This document shows positions 34,927 to 42,345 of a DNA stretch of 48,244 nt, one piece after another (position 1 is the stretch's first letter; every line of letters starts with the position of its first letter). The stretch is from assembly GCA_025453975.1 (NCBI GenBank), contig JALOPI010000026.1, forward strand, positions 1 to 48,244, written 5' to 3'. Below the pieces are notes generated by a model, which worked only from the letters and a program-made list of their open reading frames with translations, had not been told where the DNA came from and ran no database searches. The DNA comes from Syntrophobacteraceae bacterium. Its GTDB lineage: Bacteria > Desulfobacterota > Syntrophobacteria > Syntrophobacterales > Syntrophobacteraceae. The position numbers and the translations under genes were made by a program.

Positions 34927-36003
34927 TCATCTCTCGGTGCAGCTGATGCACGGGTCGATGGAGAGCACCACCACCGGGACATCCGAGAGCCACGACCCCG
35001 GGAGCATGACCAACAGGGCCGGGATGTTGGCGAAGGTCGGAGTCCTCACCCTCAACCGGTCGAGCTTTTTGGAGCCGTCGGCTTTCATGTAGTAAAAGAC
35101 CTCGCCTCGAGGCTGCTCGACCCGCGACACCACTTCCCCCTCGGGCTTGCCCTTGACCTTGACGGCAATCTCCCCCCGGGGAATGCGTCCCGAAGCCTGG
35201 CGAATCAGATCGATGCTCTGAAAAAGCTCCCGCAGACGCACTCTGCATCGGGCGTGGGCGTCGCCCTCGATCTCCACCACGGGCTCGAAATCCAGCTCAC
35301 CAAAGGCCGCATAACGGAGCTGGCGGGTGTCCTCGGCCACGCCGGTCGCCCGCAGCACCGGTCCCACCAGTCCCAGTTCCCGCGCCTGCCCGGCCGTGAC
35401 CATCCCCTTGCCCGCTGTCCGCCTGACCACGGTGGCATCATGCACCATCACGCCCGAAAGTCGGAGAACCGCCTTCTCGATGTCGTCCAGACTATCCAGC
35501 ACGGCACGCAGCTGGCCGTCATCCAGGTCTCTGCGGACCCCGCCGATGACGTTCACCGACACGATGATTCGATTTCCGGTGGTAGCCTCGTGAAGGTCCA
35601 AAACCTTCTCGCGGATCTTCCAAAACTCCATGAAGACGCTTTCGAATCCAAAACTGTCGGCGAAGAGGCCCAGCCACAGGAGATGGCTCTGGACGCGGTG
35701 CAGCTCGGACCAGATGACCCGCAGATACCTCGCGCGGGGGGGGGCTTCGATGCCCATGAGCCCCTCCATCCCCTGGCAGTAGCACAGGGCATGGATGATG
35801 GAGCAGATGCCGCAGATGCGCTCGACGACATGGACCATCTCCTGGAAGTCCCGGACCGTCGCCAGCCTTTCAAGACCCCTGTGGACATATCCGAAAGCGG
35901 GAATCGCCTCGGTGATGACCTCGTCCTCGACCTTCAGCTGGAGGTGAATCGGCTCGGGAAAAACGGGATGCTGGGGCCCGAAGGGCACAATGGTCTGTGT
36001 CAT
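34927..36003 (-). CDS. echE: Ech hydrogenase large (NiFe) subunit EchE
   Basis: Catalytic NiFe subunit, related to NuoD of complex I. The two nickel-binding motifs are present: ERICGICS with Cys64 and Cys67, and DPCISC with Cys352 and Cys355. The protein ends only three residues after the last Cys (TER), so there is no C-terminal extension to be removed by a maturation protease, a property shared with CooH and some other group 4 enzymes. The 358-residue length suits Ech rather than the longer HycE, which has the NuoC part fused. The start overlaps the echD stop (ATGA). Confidence 0.92.
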   Translation of the reverse strand: MTQTIVPFGPQHPVFPEPIHLQLKVEDEVITEAIPAFGYVHRGLERLATVRDFQEMVHVVERICGICSIIHALCYCQGMEGLMGIEAPPRARYLRVIWSELHRVQSHLLWLGLFADSFGFESVFMEFWKIREKVLDLHEATTGNRIIVSVNVIGGVRRDLDDGQLRAVLDSLDDIEKAVLRLSGVMVHDATVVRRTAGKGMVTAGQARELGLVGPVLRATGVAEDTRQLRYAAFGELDFEPVVEIEGDAHARCRVRLRELFQSIDLIRQASGRIPRGEIAVKVKGKPEGEVVSRVEQPRGEVFYYMKADGSKKLDRLRVRTPTFANIPALLVMLPGSWLSDVPVVVLSIDPCISCTER

Positions 36004-36389
36004 GGCGCTTCTTCCTCCCCCTCCCTGACCTGGTTCACGACCCTGTACCTGCAGAAGGGAGCGTCCTTGACGTCGCCGTCCAGATAAAGGGTGCGGCGGT
36101 AGTCGATGGCCAGCCCGTGGAAGCCCAGGCCGAACAGGTCCTGAATCTCGTTCTCCACGAGGAAAGCCGCGAAAATCAAGGGGGATATGCTCGGAAGGAT
36201 CGTCTCCTTGGGCACCGTCAGTCGCAGGTGCCTGAGATCGAGATTCCGGTCGAAATGATAGAGGAGATCGACCGAGGCTGCGTCCAGCTCGACACAGGTG
36301 ATGGTCACGAAGCGGTAGCCCTCGGCCCGGGCCCGGGCCACCTCACCCAAGAGGCTCTCCAAGCTGACGGGAATCACCGGGCTCAGCAC
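36000..36389 (-). CDS. echD: Ech hydrogenase NuoC-like subunit EchD
   Basis: A 129-residue homologue of the 30-kDa subunit of complex I (NuoC). The signature FLVENEIQDLFGLGFHGLAIDYRR is present near residue 75. As a separate, short protein it matches EchD, a structural connector between the catalytic subunits and the membrane arm. It overlaps echC by seven bases and echE by four, so it is tightly co-translated. Confidence 0.87.
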   Translation of the reverse strand: MLSPVIPVSLESLLGEVARARAEGYRFVTITCVELDAASVDLLYHFDRNLDLRHLRLTVPKETILPSISPLIFAAFLVENEIQDLFGLGFHGLAIDYRRTLYLDGDVKDAPFCRYRVVNQVREGEEEAP

Positions 36390-36820
36390 GGCTTGGCCTC
36401 CCCCAGCTTCCTCACCGCCAGGAGAATTCCGTCGATGATGGCTTCGGGGCGAGCTGGGCAGCCGGGTACGTAGACATCCACGGGGATGATCTTGTCAACG
36501 CCGCCCAACACGTTGTAGGCTTCCCGGAAAATTCCCCCCGTCGATCCGCAGGCTCCGACCGCCACCACCGCCTTGGGATACGGCATCTGCTCGTGGAGGT
36601 TGCGCAGCACCCGGCCGTTCCGGGGGTTGACCGTTCCCGTCACCACGAGCACATCGGCATGCAGGGGGTTGCCGACGTTGACGATCCCGAACCGCTCCAC
36701 GTCATGGACCGGGGTCAGACAGGCGATCACCTCGATGTCGCACCCGTTGCAGCTGCCGCAGTCGAAATGCAGAACCCAGGGAGATTGGCGTCTCGCCCGG
36801 GCGAGAAGGGATTGAAACAT
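36383..36820 (-). CDS. echC: Ech hydrogenase small subunit EchC
   Basis: A 145-residue NuoB-type small subunit holding the [4Fe-4S] cluster nearest the NiFe site. The cluster motif CGSCNGC is at residues 21-27, and the remaining ligands are probably in VGACGSTGG and VPGCPARPEAI. I chose the ATG at 36820, preceded by AAGGAG at 12 bases, because it gives the usual N-terminus (MFQSLLARARRQSPWVLH). A GTG at 36853 would add 11 residues with no similarity. It lies 61 bases after echB. Confidence 0.9.
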   Translation of the reverse strand: MFQSLLARARRQSPWVLHFDCGSCNGCDIEVIACLTPVHDVERFGIVNVGNPLHADVLVVTGTVNPRNGRVLRNLHEQMPYPKAVVAVGACGSTGGIFREAYNVLGGVDKIIPVDVYVPGCPARPEAIIDGILLAVRKLGEAKPC

Positions 36821-36881
36821 GGTTTCGACGGTCTCCTTGTTCCGCGGGAACACCGGCTCGCGTCAGGGTGCCAAGCGCCCC

Positions 36882-37739
36882 TCAGGGCAGGGTGACCCAC
36901 ACCAGGTTCAGAATCGACAGGATCATGCCCAGGGCCAGGGGCCCTCCCAGCATCCAGCGCCAGGTCAGGCGGGCGGACCCACAGTCGACGAGAATCTCCA
37001 GGAAGTAGGTGACGGTCAGCAGCACCGCCATCCCGATCCATGAGCTGGCCCAGAACAGGGAAGCCAGCCCCAGCATGAGGACCACCTCGAACCAGTGGCC
37101 CACTTCAATCAGGGCCAGGCAGGGGCCGGAGTAATCGGTCAGGAGGCCCTTGACCAGCTCCTGGTGAGCATGGTGCGATGTGGAAAGGTCCAGGGGAGAC
37201 TTCCGCAGCTTGATGGTCAGAGCAAATCCCAGGGTCAGGAAGAGAAGGGGGAGGCGCGGGAGGAGGGGCCCGCTGGATCCGAGCACATCGGATATCCTGA
37301 AGCTCCCCGTCTCCAGGCGGATCCCCACCGCCACCAGCACCAGAAGAGGCTCGTAGCACAGCATCTGGAGCAGCTCCCGGTGGGCGCCGATCTGGCTGAA
37401 GGGGGACGCCGACGCGAAGGCGCCCACCACCAGAAAGACCGCCCCCACCGCCTGAATGAAAAGAATGAGCAGCAGGTCGGACTGCAAAAAGAACAGCACG
37501 AGGGCGATGGAGGAGGCCGCCAGGTAGGCATAGGCGCAAAAGACCTGCCAGAGGCTCACCACCAGCGGCTCCTTGCCGAAGAGCTTGGCCACGTCGTAAA
37601 AAGGCTGGAGCAGGGGCGGTCCCACGCGGGACTGGCACCAGGCGGTGAGGACCCGGTCCAGACCGGCAACGGCGCCGCCCAGGAGCGGTCCGCCCGCCAG
37701 AGCTGCCAGGATGGTAAGGGCGTCGGAGGCCAGGCTCAT
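36882..37739 (-). CDS. echB: Ech hydrogenase NuoH-like membrane subunit EchB
   Basis: A 285-residue membrane protein with about eight helices, homologous to NuoH, which joins the catalytic part to the ion-translocating arm. Family features are the early RVLTAWCQSRVGPPLLQPFYDVAKLF segment and the conserved loop with ASPFSQIGAHRELLQMLCYEPLLVL. The ATG at 37739 overlaps the echA stop (ATGA) and has a G-rich stretch upstream. The frame is open far upstream inside echA, but only the part from 37739 resembles the family. Confidence 0.9.
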   Translation of the reverse strand: MSLASDALTILAALAGGPLLGGAVAGLDRVLTAWCQSRVGPPLLQPFYDVAKLFGKEPLVVSLWQVFCAYAYLAASSIALVLFFLQSDLLLILFIQAVGAVFLVVGAFASASPFSQIGAHRELLQMLCYEPLLVLVAVGIRLETGSFRISDVLGSSGPLLPRLPLLFLTLGFALTIKLRKSPLDLSTSHHAHQELVKGLLTDYSGPCLALIEVGHWFEVVLMLGLASLFWASSWIGMAVLLTVTYFLEILVDCGSARLTWRWMLGGPLALGMILSILNLVWVTLP

Positions 37740-39643
37740 CGGGCGCCCCCCAACATCAGGAGGAGCATGAGCCCCGCGACAAGATTGACCCAGAAGGTCA
37801 GCCTCCTCTCGCCAAAAAGCGAGGAAAGATAATAGTTGGAGGCTTCCGCCTTGACCGGGCGCCCCATGGGACCGACAAATACCCGCGGCTCCGAGGTCTG
37901 GATGCCGCTCAGGTACGGGGCCACCAGCCGCGCCCGGCGGGCTCCGCCCATGGCCCACAGAGCATGGAGCAGCCCCAGGAGGGCCACGGCGCTGAGCGGT
38001 ACCACGGCAAACACACCGTAAGGGCTTTCCAGCACCCCCGCCGCGGATACGTAGGCCGGAGCATGCCCCGGCGTCACCGGTGCCGCGAAAAGCCAGGGAT
38101 GCAGCCAGGGAGCCCCCACGCTCAACACACCGGCTCCGACGCTCAGCACACCGAGGGCTCCCCAGGTCAGAGCCGGCTGACGCTCGATGTGGAGCGCCCC
38201 GGTGAAGGGGTCGCTCATGAGGGTCCCCGCCCATCGCGCCCAGTACATCACCGTGAGAGCGCTGCCTGCAGCCAGGGGCACGATCACCGGCACGCTGGCA
38301 GCCGCGGATTCCATGGCCATCCACTTGCCCAGCACCACGCCAAAGGGCGGCATGATCATGAGGATGATTCCCCCCACCGTGAGGATCGCCGTCAGCGGCA
38401 GACGGGAGTAAAGTCCTCGCATGTCCTCGATATCACGGCTCTCGATGACCTGCTCGATGGCTCCCACGCACAGGAAGAGCAGGGCTTTGACGATGGCGTG
38501 GAAGGCCAGGAGCACGGTCCCGGCCGCCATGGAATCGGGGGTGCCCACGCCCGCGCAGGCGAAAATCAGCCCCAGGTTGCTGATGGTCGAGTAGGCCAGC
38601 ACCTTCTTCCCGTTGCTCTGTCCCACGGCCAGGGCCGCACCCGACAGAAATGCGAAGGCGCCAAGAACCGCCACCCCCTGGCCCAGAAACGTGCCGTGGA
38701 AGGCGGGAGCCAGCCGTATCACCAGGTAGACACCGACCTTGACCATGGTGCTGGAATGGAGCAGGGCGGAGACAGGGGTCGGCGCTAACATGGCCCCCAG
38801 GAGCCAGCTCTGGAAAGGAAACTGAGCGGACTTGATGAATCCGGCCAGGCAGAGCAGGGCCAGTCCGGCGAGGGGCAGGCCGGCGGCGGGCTTCGTGGCG
38901 ACGATCCGCTGAAGATCCAGGGCTCCTGTCTCGCGGTGGATGAGGATCATGGCGACGACGAACGCCACGCACCCAAAAGTGTTCATCCAGAGGGCCCGCA
39001 CGGCGTTTCGGGATGCTTCGGGGGTCGAGTCATGCCCGATGAGGAGGTACGAGCAGAGCGTCGTGCACTCGAAGAAGAAATGGAAGACCGTGAGATCGTT
39101 GGACAGGATCATGCCGTTCATGATGCCGAGAAAGGCCAGCAGGACGAAGAAGAACCTCGGCTGGCCGGACCTGGACAGCTTCAGGTGCTCTTCATGACTC
39201 CTCATGTACGGGATGGCCTGAAAACAGACGATGGATCCCACGATGGAGATGATGAGCAGGAGTAGGATCGTCAGGTGGTCGCAATACAGGGTCTGGGCGG
39301 CGGGAGGTCCCTGGATCTGAAAGAATTCGAGCCAGGTGACCAGCATCAGCTGGAGGCTCGCCAGCAAGATGACCGCCCGGCTCCGCTCCCGCACGCCGAA
39401 GATGAGAATGGTCAGCATGAGAGCATAATCGGGGATCTGGATGAGCTCATGAAGGCCGATCCCCATGGTGAAGCGCGGTGAGAAGGCGAAGGGCGGGTGG
39501 GACGCCAGTAGCAGCGAAGCCAGGATCAAAAGGGCTCCCGTGGCGAGAACCACCCAGGATCGGATTGCTTCGGCCCTGACGATGAGGCAGAGCACCGCCG
39601 AGAACAGCGGCAGGACAACGAGAATGGCGACAAGCTCTGGCAT
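37736..39643 (-). CDS. echA: Ech hydrogenase NuoL-like antiporter subunit EchA
   Basis: A 635-residue membrane protein of the NuoL/MrpA type with about 14-16 helices. It includes the conserved FKSAQFPFQSWLLGAMLAPTPVSALLHSSTMVKVG-type region (here FIKSAQFPFQSW and PTPVSALLHSSTMVK) whose lysines take part in proton or sodium movement. As EchA it would couple hydrogen formation to ion pumping. I chose the ATG at 39643; an in-frame ATG at 39688 adds 15 unconserved residues. Neither has a strong ribosome site. It is the first gene of the operon; the promoter probably lies in 39644-39746. Confidence 0.9.
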   Translation of the reverse strand: MPELVAILVVLPLFSAVLCLIVRAEAIRSWVVLATGALLILASLLLASHPPFAFSPRFTMGIGLHELIQIPDYALMLTILIFGVRERSRAVILLASLQLMLVTWLEFFQIQGPPAAQTLYCDHLTILLLLIISIVGSIVCFQAIPYMRSHEEHLKLSRSGQPRFFFVLLAFLGIMNGMILSNDLTVFHFFFECTTLCSYLLIGHDSTPEASRNAVRALWMNTFGCVAFVVAMILIHRETGALDLQRIVATKPAAGLPLAGLALLCLAGFIKSAQFPFQSWLLGAMLAPTPVSALLHSSTMVKVGVYLVIRLAPAFHGTFLGQGVAVLGAFAFLSGAALAVGQSNGKKVLAYSTISNLGLIFACAGVGTPDSMAAGTVLLAFHAIVKALLFLCVGAIEQVIESRDIEDMRGLYSRLPLTAILTVGGIILMIMPPFGVVLGKWMAMESAAASVPVIVPLAAGSALTVMYWARWAGTLMSDPFTGALHIERQPALTWGALGVLSVGAGVLSVGAPWLHPWLFAAPVTPGHAPAYVSAAGVLESPYGVFAVVPLSAVALLGLLHALWAMGGARRARLVAPYLSGIQTSEPRVFVGPMGRPVKAEASNYYLSSLFGERRLTFWVNLVAGLMLLLMLGGAR

Positions 39644-39746
39644 GGCGGGTTGCTCGAGCCGTGAGTGGAAGGTCACGCCAGACCACATGTGGAGCCCAAA
39701 CGCGGATCAGTCTATTGCAATCTCAGGTGAGAGTAAACGAAAGATC

Positions 39747-39899
39747 ATGCAATTCTCAAAATGGGGCAACAGCCAGGCCATTCGGTTGTCCACCTCTGCG
39801 GTCGAAGGGCTGAAGCTCCGCGAAGGCGACGGAATTGAAGTGCCGATGGCGGATGGTCGCGCCTTCCAACCGGTTATTGCTGGCTGGTCAGCTGCTTGA
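39747..39899 (+). pseudogene. Orphan MazE/AbrB-type antitoxin remnant
   Basis: The 50-residue frame starts MQFSKWGNSQAIRLSTSAVEGLKLREGDGIEV, a clear MazE/AbrB swapped-hairpin DNA-binding domain (KWGNS-x-AIRL...LREGD). After about 40 residues the sequence stops resembling the family (FQPVIAGWSAA), so the toxin-binding tail is missing. No toxin gene is next to it, and its end overlaps the tlpA stop by 26 bases on the other strand. I read it as a decayed toxin-antitoxin remnant, although a small functional DNA-binding protein cannot be excluded. The ribosome site is weak. Confidence 0.65.
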
Positions 39900-40377
39900 G
39901 GCGCTGGACGATGTCGTCGGGGAGGGCGGCCTGTTTGTAGAGGACGACGCCGCGGGAATCGATCACAAGAATCGTCGGCACGGCAAAAACGCCGAAGGCC
40001 TGCGCGATCTCGAAATAGCGGTCGAAACCGCTTGGAAAGGCGTGGCCTGCCTTCTCCCAGTAGGCCCGGGCCCGGGGCTCGCTGTCGTTCAAGGCCGTGT
40101 TGACGGCGAGGAACGAGACACCCTTCGAGCCGTATTCATCGTGCAGCTTCTTGATCTCGGGGAGCTCCTTCATGCAGTTGGGACACCACGTGTTCCAGAA
40201 AATCACGACGGCGGGTCGACCCGCCAGGGTGGACCTCGAGATTTCCGAGCCGTCGAAGGCGCGGAGCCCGAAATCCGGGATGGAGTCGCCCACCCCTACG
40301 CTCCACCCCGGTACCGCCGCGAGCATCACCAGCAGGAGCGCCATCGGATATGGGGTTGTCCGCCAGCTTGTCGTCAT
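39874..40377 (-). CDS. TlpA-like thioredoxin-fold protein
   Basis: A 167-residue protein with an N-terminal signal or anchor helix (about residues 11-28) and a thioredoxin/AhpC-type domain containing the redox motif WCPNC (Cys65 and Cys68), TALNDSEPRARAYWEKAG and a cis-proline segment FAVPTILVID. It would act outside the inner membrane, keeping cysteines reduced in apocytochromes or copper-binding proteins. The CcdA-like protein encoded 18 bases upstream is the natural electron donor. The ATG at 40377 has GGAGGGG eight bases upstream. Confidence 0.88.
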   Translation of the reverse strand: MTTSWRTTPYPMALLLVMLAAVPGWSVGVGDSIPDFGLRAFDGSEISRSTLAGRPAVVIFWNTWCPNCMKELPEIKKLHDEYGSKGVSFLAVNTALNDSEPRARAYWEKAGHAFPSGFDRYFEIAQAFGVFAVPTILVIDSRGVVLYKQAALPDDIVQRLKQLTSQQ

Positions 40378-40395
40378 CAATCGTTCCCCTCCCCG

Positions 40396-41091
40396 TCAGA
40401 ACCACACTTTCCCTGCGCTCACCAGGTAATACTGGGCCAGGGCCAGCATGAGCAGCCCCAGGGCCTTCTTCACTCCGGCCATCCATTGACCCGGCCTCGG
40501 CAGACTGGCGGCGATGCCCGAGAAGGTGCCGAAAACTATGAGCAGGAGTCCCATGCCCATGGTGAAGGTGAAAACCAGGATGCCTCCATAGAGAACGCTC
40601 TGGGTCGTCGCCACATAGGTCAGCAGACCGAAAAGCACCGGCGATGTGCACGGGGAGGCCACCAGGCCCGAAGCCGCCCCCACCAGGAAGGCTCCCAGCA
40701 GGCCGCCCACGGCGGGCTCCCATGGTCGACCCGACGTCCACAGGGGAATGTGGATCACTTCCAGAATGTTCAGGGCCACCAGGATGAGCACGTTGGCCAC
40801 CACCAGCAGGGCCCAGGGATTCGTGCTGATCTTGCCGAAAAAGCTCCCCGTCAGGGCCGCGATCATGCCCAGGAGCGAGTAAACGGCCGCCATGCCGACC
40901 ACGTAGCCCAGGGAAAGGAGAAAGGATCTGGATCGCGCGCCGTCACCGGCGCTCCTGGAGCCCACATACGCCGATATGATCGGTACCATGGGATAGACAC
41001 AGGGGGCCAGACTGGCCAGGGCACCGCCGGCAAAAGCCGCGCCGAGCGCCAAAAGGGGAGGCCCCGCCAGGTAAGCTTCCAAGCCGTTCAT
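40396..41091 (-). CDS. ccdA: CcdA-like cytochrome c biogenesis/thiol transporter
   Basis: A 231-residue membrane protein with six predicted helices and the two reactive cysteines of the DsbD/CcdA family: Cys31 in SLAPCVYPMVPI and Cys148 in VASPCTSPVLFG. It transfers electrons from cytoplasmic thioredoxin to periplasmic partners, here most simply the TlpA-like protein encoded immediately downstream. GGAGGAG lies six bases before the ATG. The SCO1-cytochrome c gene ends 112 bases upstream on the same strand, so the genes probably form one copper- and heme-protein maturation cluster. Confidence 0.9.
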   Translation of the reverse strand: MNGLEAYLAGPPLLALGAAFAGGALASLAPCVYPMVPIISAYVGSRSAGDGARSRSFLLSLGYVVGMAAVYSLLGMIAALTGSFFGKISTNPWALLVVANVLILVALNILEVIHIPLWTSGRPWEPAVGGLLGAFLVGAASGLVASPCTSPVLFGLLTYVATTQSVLYGGILVFTFTMGMGLLLIVFGTFSGIAASLPRPGQWMAGVKKALGLLMLALAQYYLVSAGKVWF

Positions 41092-41203
41092 GTCAGACTC
41101 CTCCGGCGCCGGTTGAGGCGCTCTGAACCCTCACGGGAGCATCCGACCACCCCTCGCGGCCAGGACCGTCATGGCACCGAGACACGAAAGGCATCGGTCC
41201 CTT

Positions 41204-42235
41204 TCATGGCTCGCCCTTTCTCTTCTCACCCCCATCCTCGCCCGCGATGGTGCCGGGAGGGCTCTCGGGAGCCCCCTTTCTCCGGCTCTCCTCCTCGATG
41301 TACCGAAGAAGGTGCTCGATGTCGGCGTCGTTCAGGGACAGGTTGGGCATGGGCACGCTGTCATAGGCTTCCAGCAGGGCCAGTGACAGAGGATCACCCT
41401 CGGCGATCATCCTGTCCGGCTCCTTGATGAATCGAATGAGCCATCCTCTCTCCCGCTTCTGTCCGATGGCGAAAAGATCGGGGCCCAGCTTCTCCTTGTT
41501 GGGTCCGACCACATCGCCACCGCCGACGGTGTGACAGGCCGAGCAGCGGGTGCGGAAGAGATTCTCTCCCGGGGAGACACTGCGGACCTGGGGAGCGGAA
41601 GCGTAGTCCTGACCCTCCCTCGGCGGCAGCTTCCAATTGTGAAGCCAGCTCCCGACCTGGGTGGCCATGACGTAAGGGTTTTCGAAGGGGGAGGACCGCA
41701 TCCACCGGCCCGTGCTCTGATTTCCGATGAGCAGGCTGAGGGTGTGGGCCTTGAGGTTGCCGCCGCGCTCCTCCGGATTGTACATCCCCAGCTTCCTGCG
41801 CAGCGTGACGATGTCCGCCTGACTGCCCGTCAGGAAAAGCCAGCCGGGTCCGATCTGGTAGCGCTCGGCGTAGGCCTTGAGCACATGGGGCTTGTCGTAG
41901 TCGGGGTCTATGCTGATGGAATAAATGAAAACGTCTTTCCCGACGCGGTCTCCGAGGATCTTCTGAACTTCGCGCAGCCGGGCGGTCTCAAGGGGGCAGA
42001 CGTCGGGGCAGCGGGTGAAGATGAAGTTGATCACCACCACCTTGTCCTTGATGAGATCGTCGAAGAAACGAACTTCCTTACCCTCGTGGGTGATGAGCGG
42101 GATGTTGGGGAAGTAATCGGCGCCCCAGATGGAGCCGGCCTGACCCGTCGCCCCGGCAACGCCGGGCTGACAGAAGGAGAACACCGTGGCGAGCATGGTC
42201 ACGCCGATGGCTCTTCGAAATCCCAATGGCATCAT
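41204..42235 (-). CDS. SCO1/SenC-like domain fused to cytochrome c
   Basis: A 343-residue exported protein. The signal peptide ends near VAGATG. Residues about 40-175 form a SCO1/SenC thioredoxin-like domain with copper-binding Cys76 and Cys80 (RCPDVCP) and His164 (KAHTLSLLI). Residues about 220-320 form a cytochrome c domain with the heme site CSACH (Cys231, Cys234, His235) and the probable axial Met296 (VPMPNLSL). SCO1 proteins deliver copper or reduce copper-site thiols. The fused heme could supply or accept electrons. The gene follows the multicopper oxidase with a 110-base gap. The ATG at 42235 gives a good signal peptide; the frame extends 17 codons further up. Confidence 0.87.
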   Translation of the reverse strand: MMPLGFRRAIGVTMLATVFSFCQPGVAGATGQAGSIWGADYFPNIPLITHEGKEVRFFDDLIKDKVVVINFIFTRCPDVCPLETARLREVQKILGDRVGKDVFIYSISIDPDYDKPHVLKAYAERYQIGPGWLFLTGSQADIVTLRRKLGMYNPEERGGNLKAHTLSLLIGNQSTGRWMRSSPFENPYVMATQVGSWLHNWKLPPREGQDYASAPQVRSVSPGENLFRTRCSACHTVGGGDVVGPNKEKLGPDLFAIGQKRERGWLIRFIKEPDRMIAEGDPLSLALLEAYDSVPMPNLSLNDADIEHLLRYIEEESRRKGAPESPPGTIAGEDGGEKRKGEP

Positions 42236-42345
42236 GTTTCGCCCCTGCAATGGCTCTGGCTCGAGGGGGGACCCGACGCCTGCCATCGGGCCCCTTGGAG
42301 CCTGTCATCCAACATCCAGCAGCCACCCCTCGGCGTGTCGACGTT

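Noticed and set aside
34927..36003. Selenocysteine in the hydrogenase large subunit
   Set aside because: Both nickel motifs are ordinary Cys codons and no in-frame TGA occurs before the natural end.
39835..41427. 530-codon forward frame across tlpA and ccdA
   Set aside because: His-, Gln- and Gly-rich composition typical of antisense frames; both minus-strand genes have catalytic motifs.
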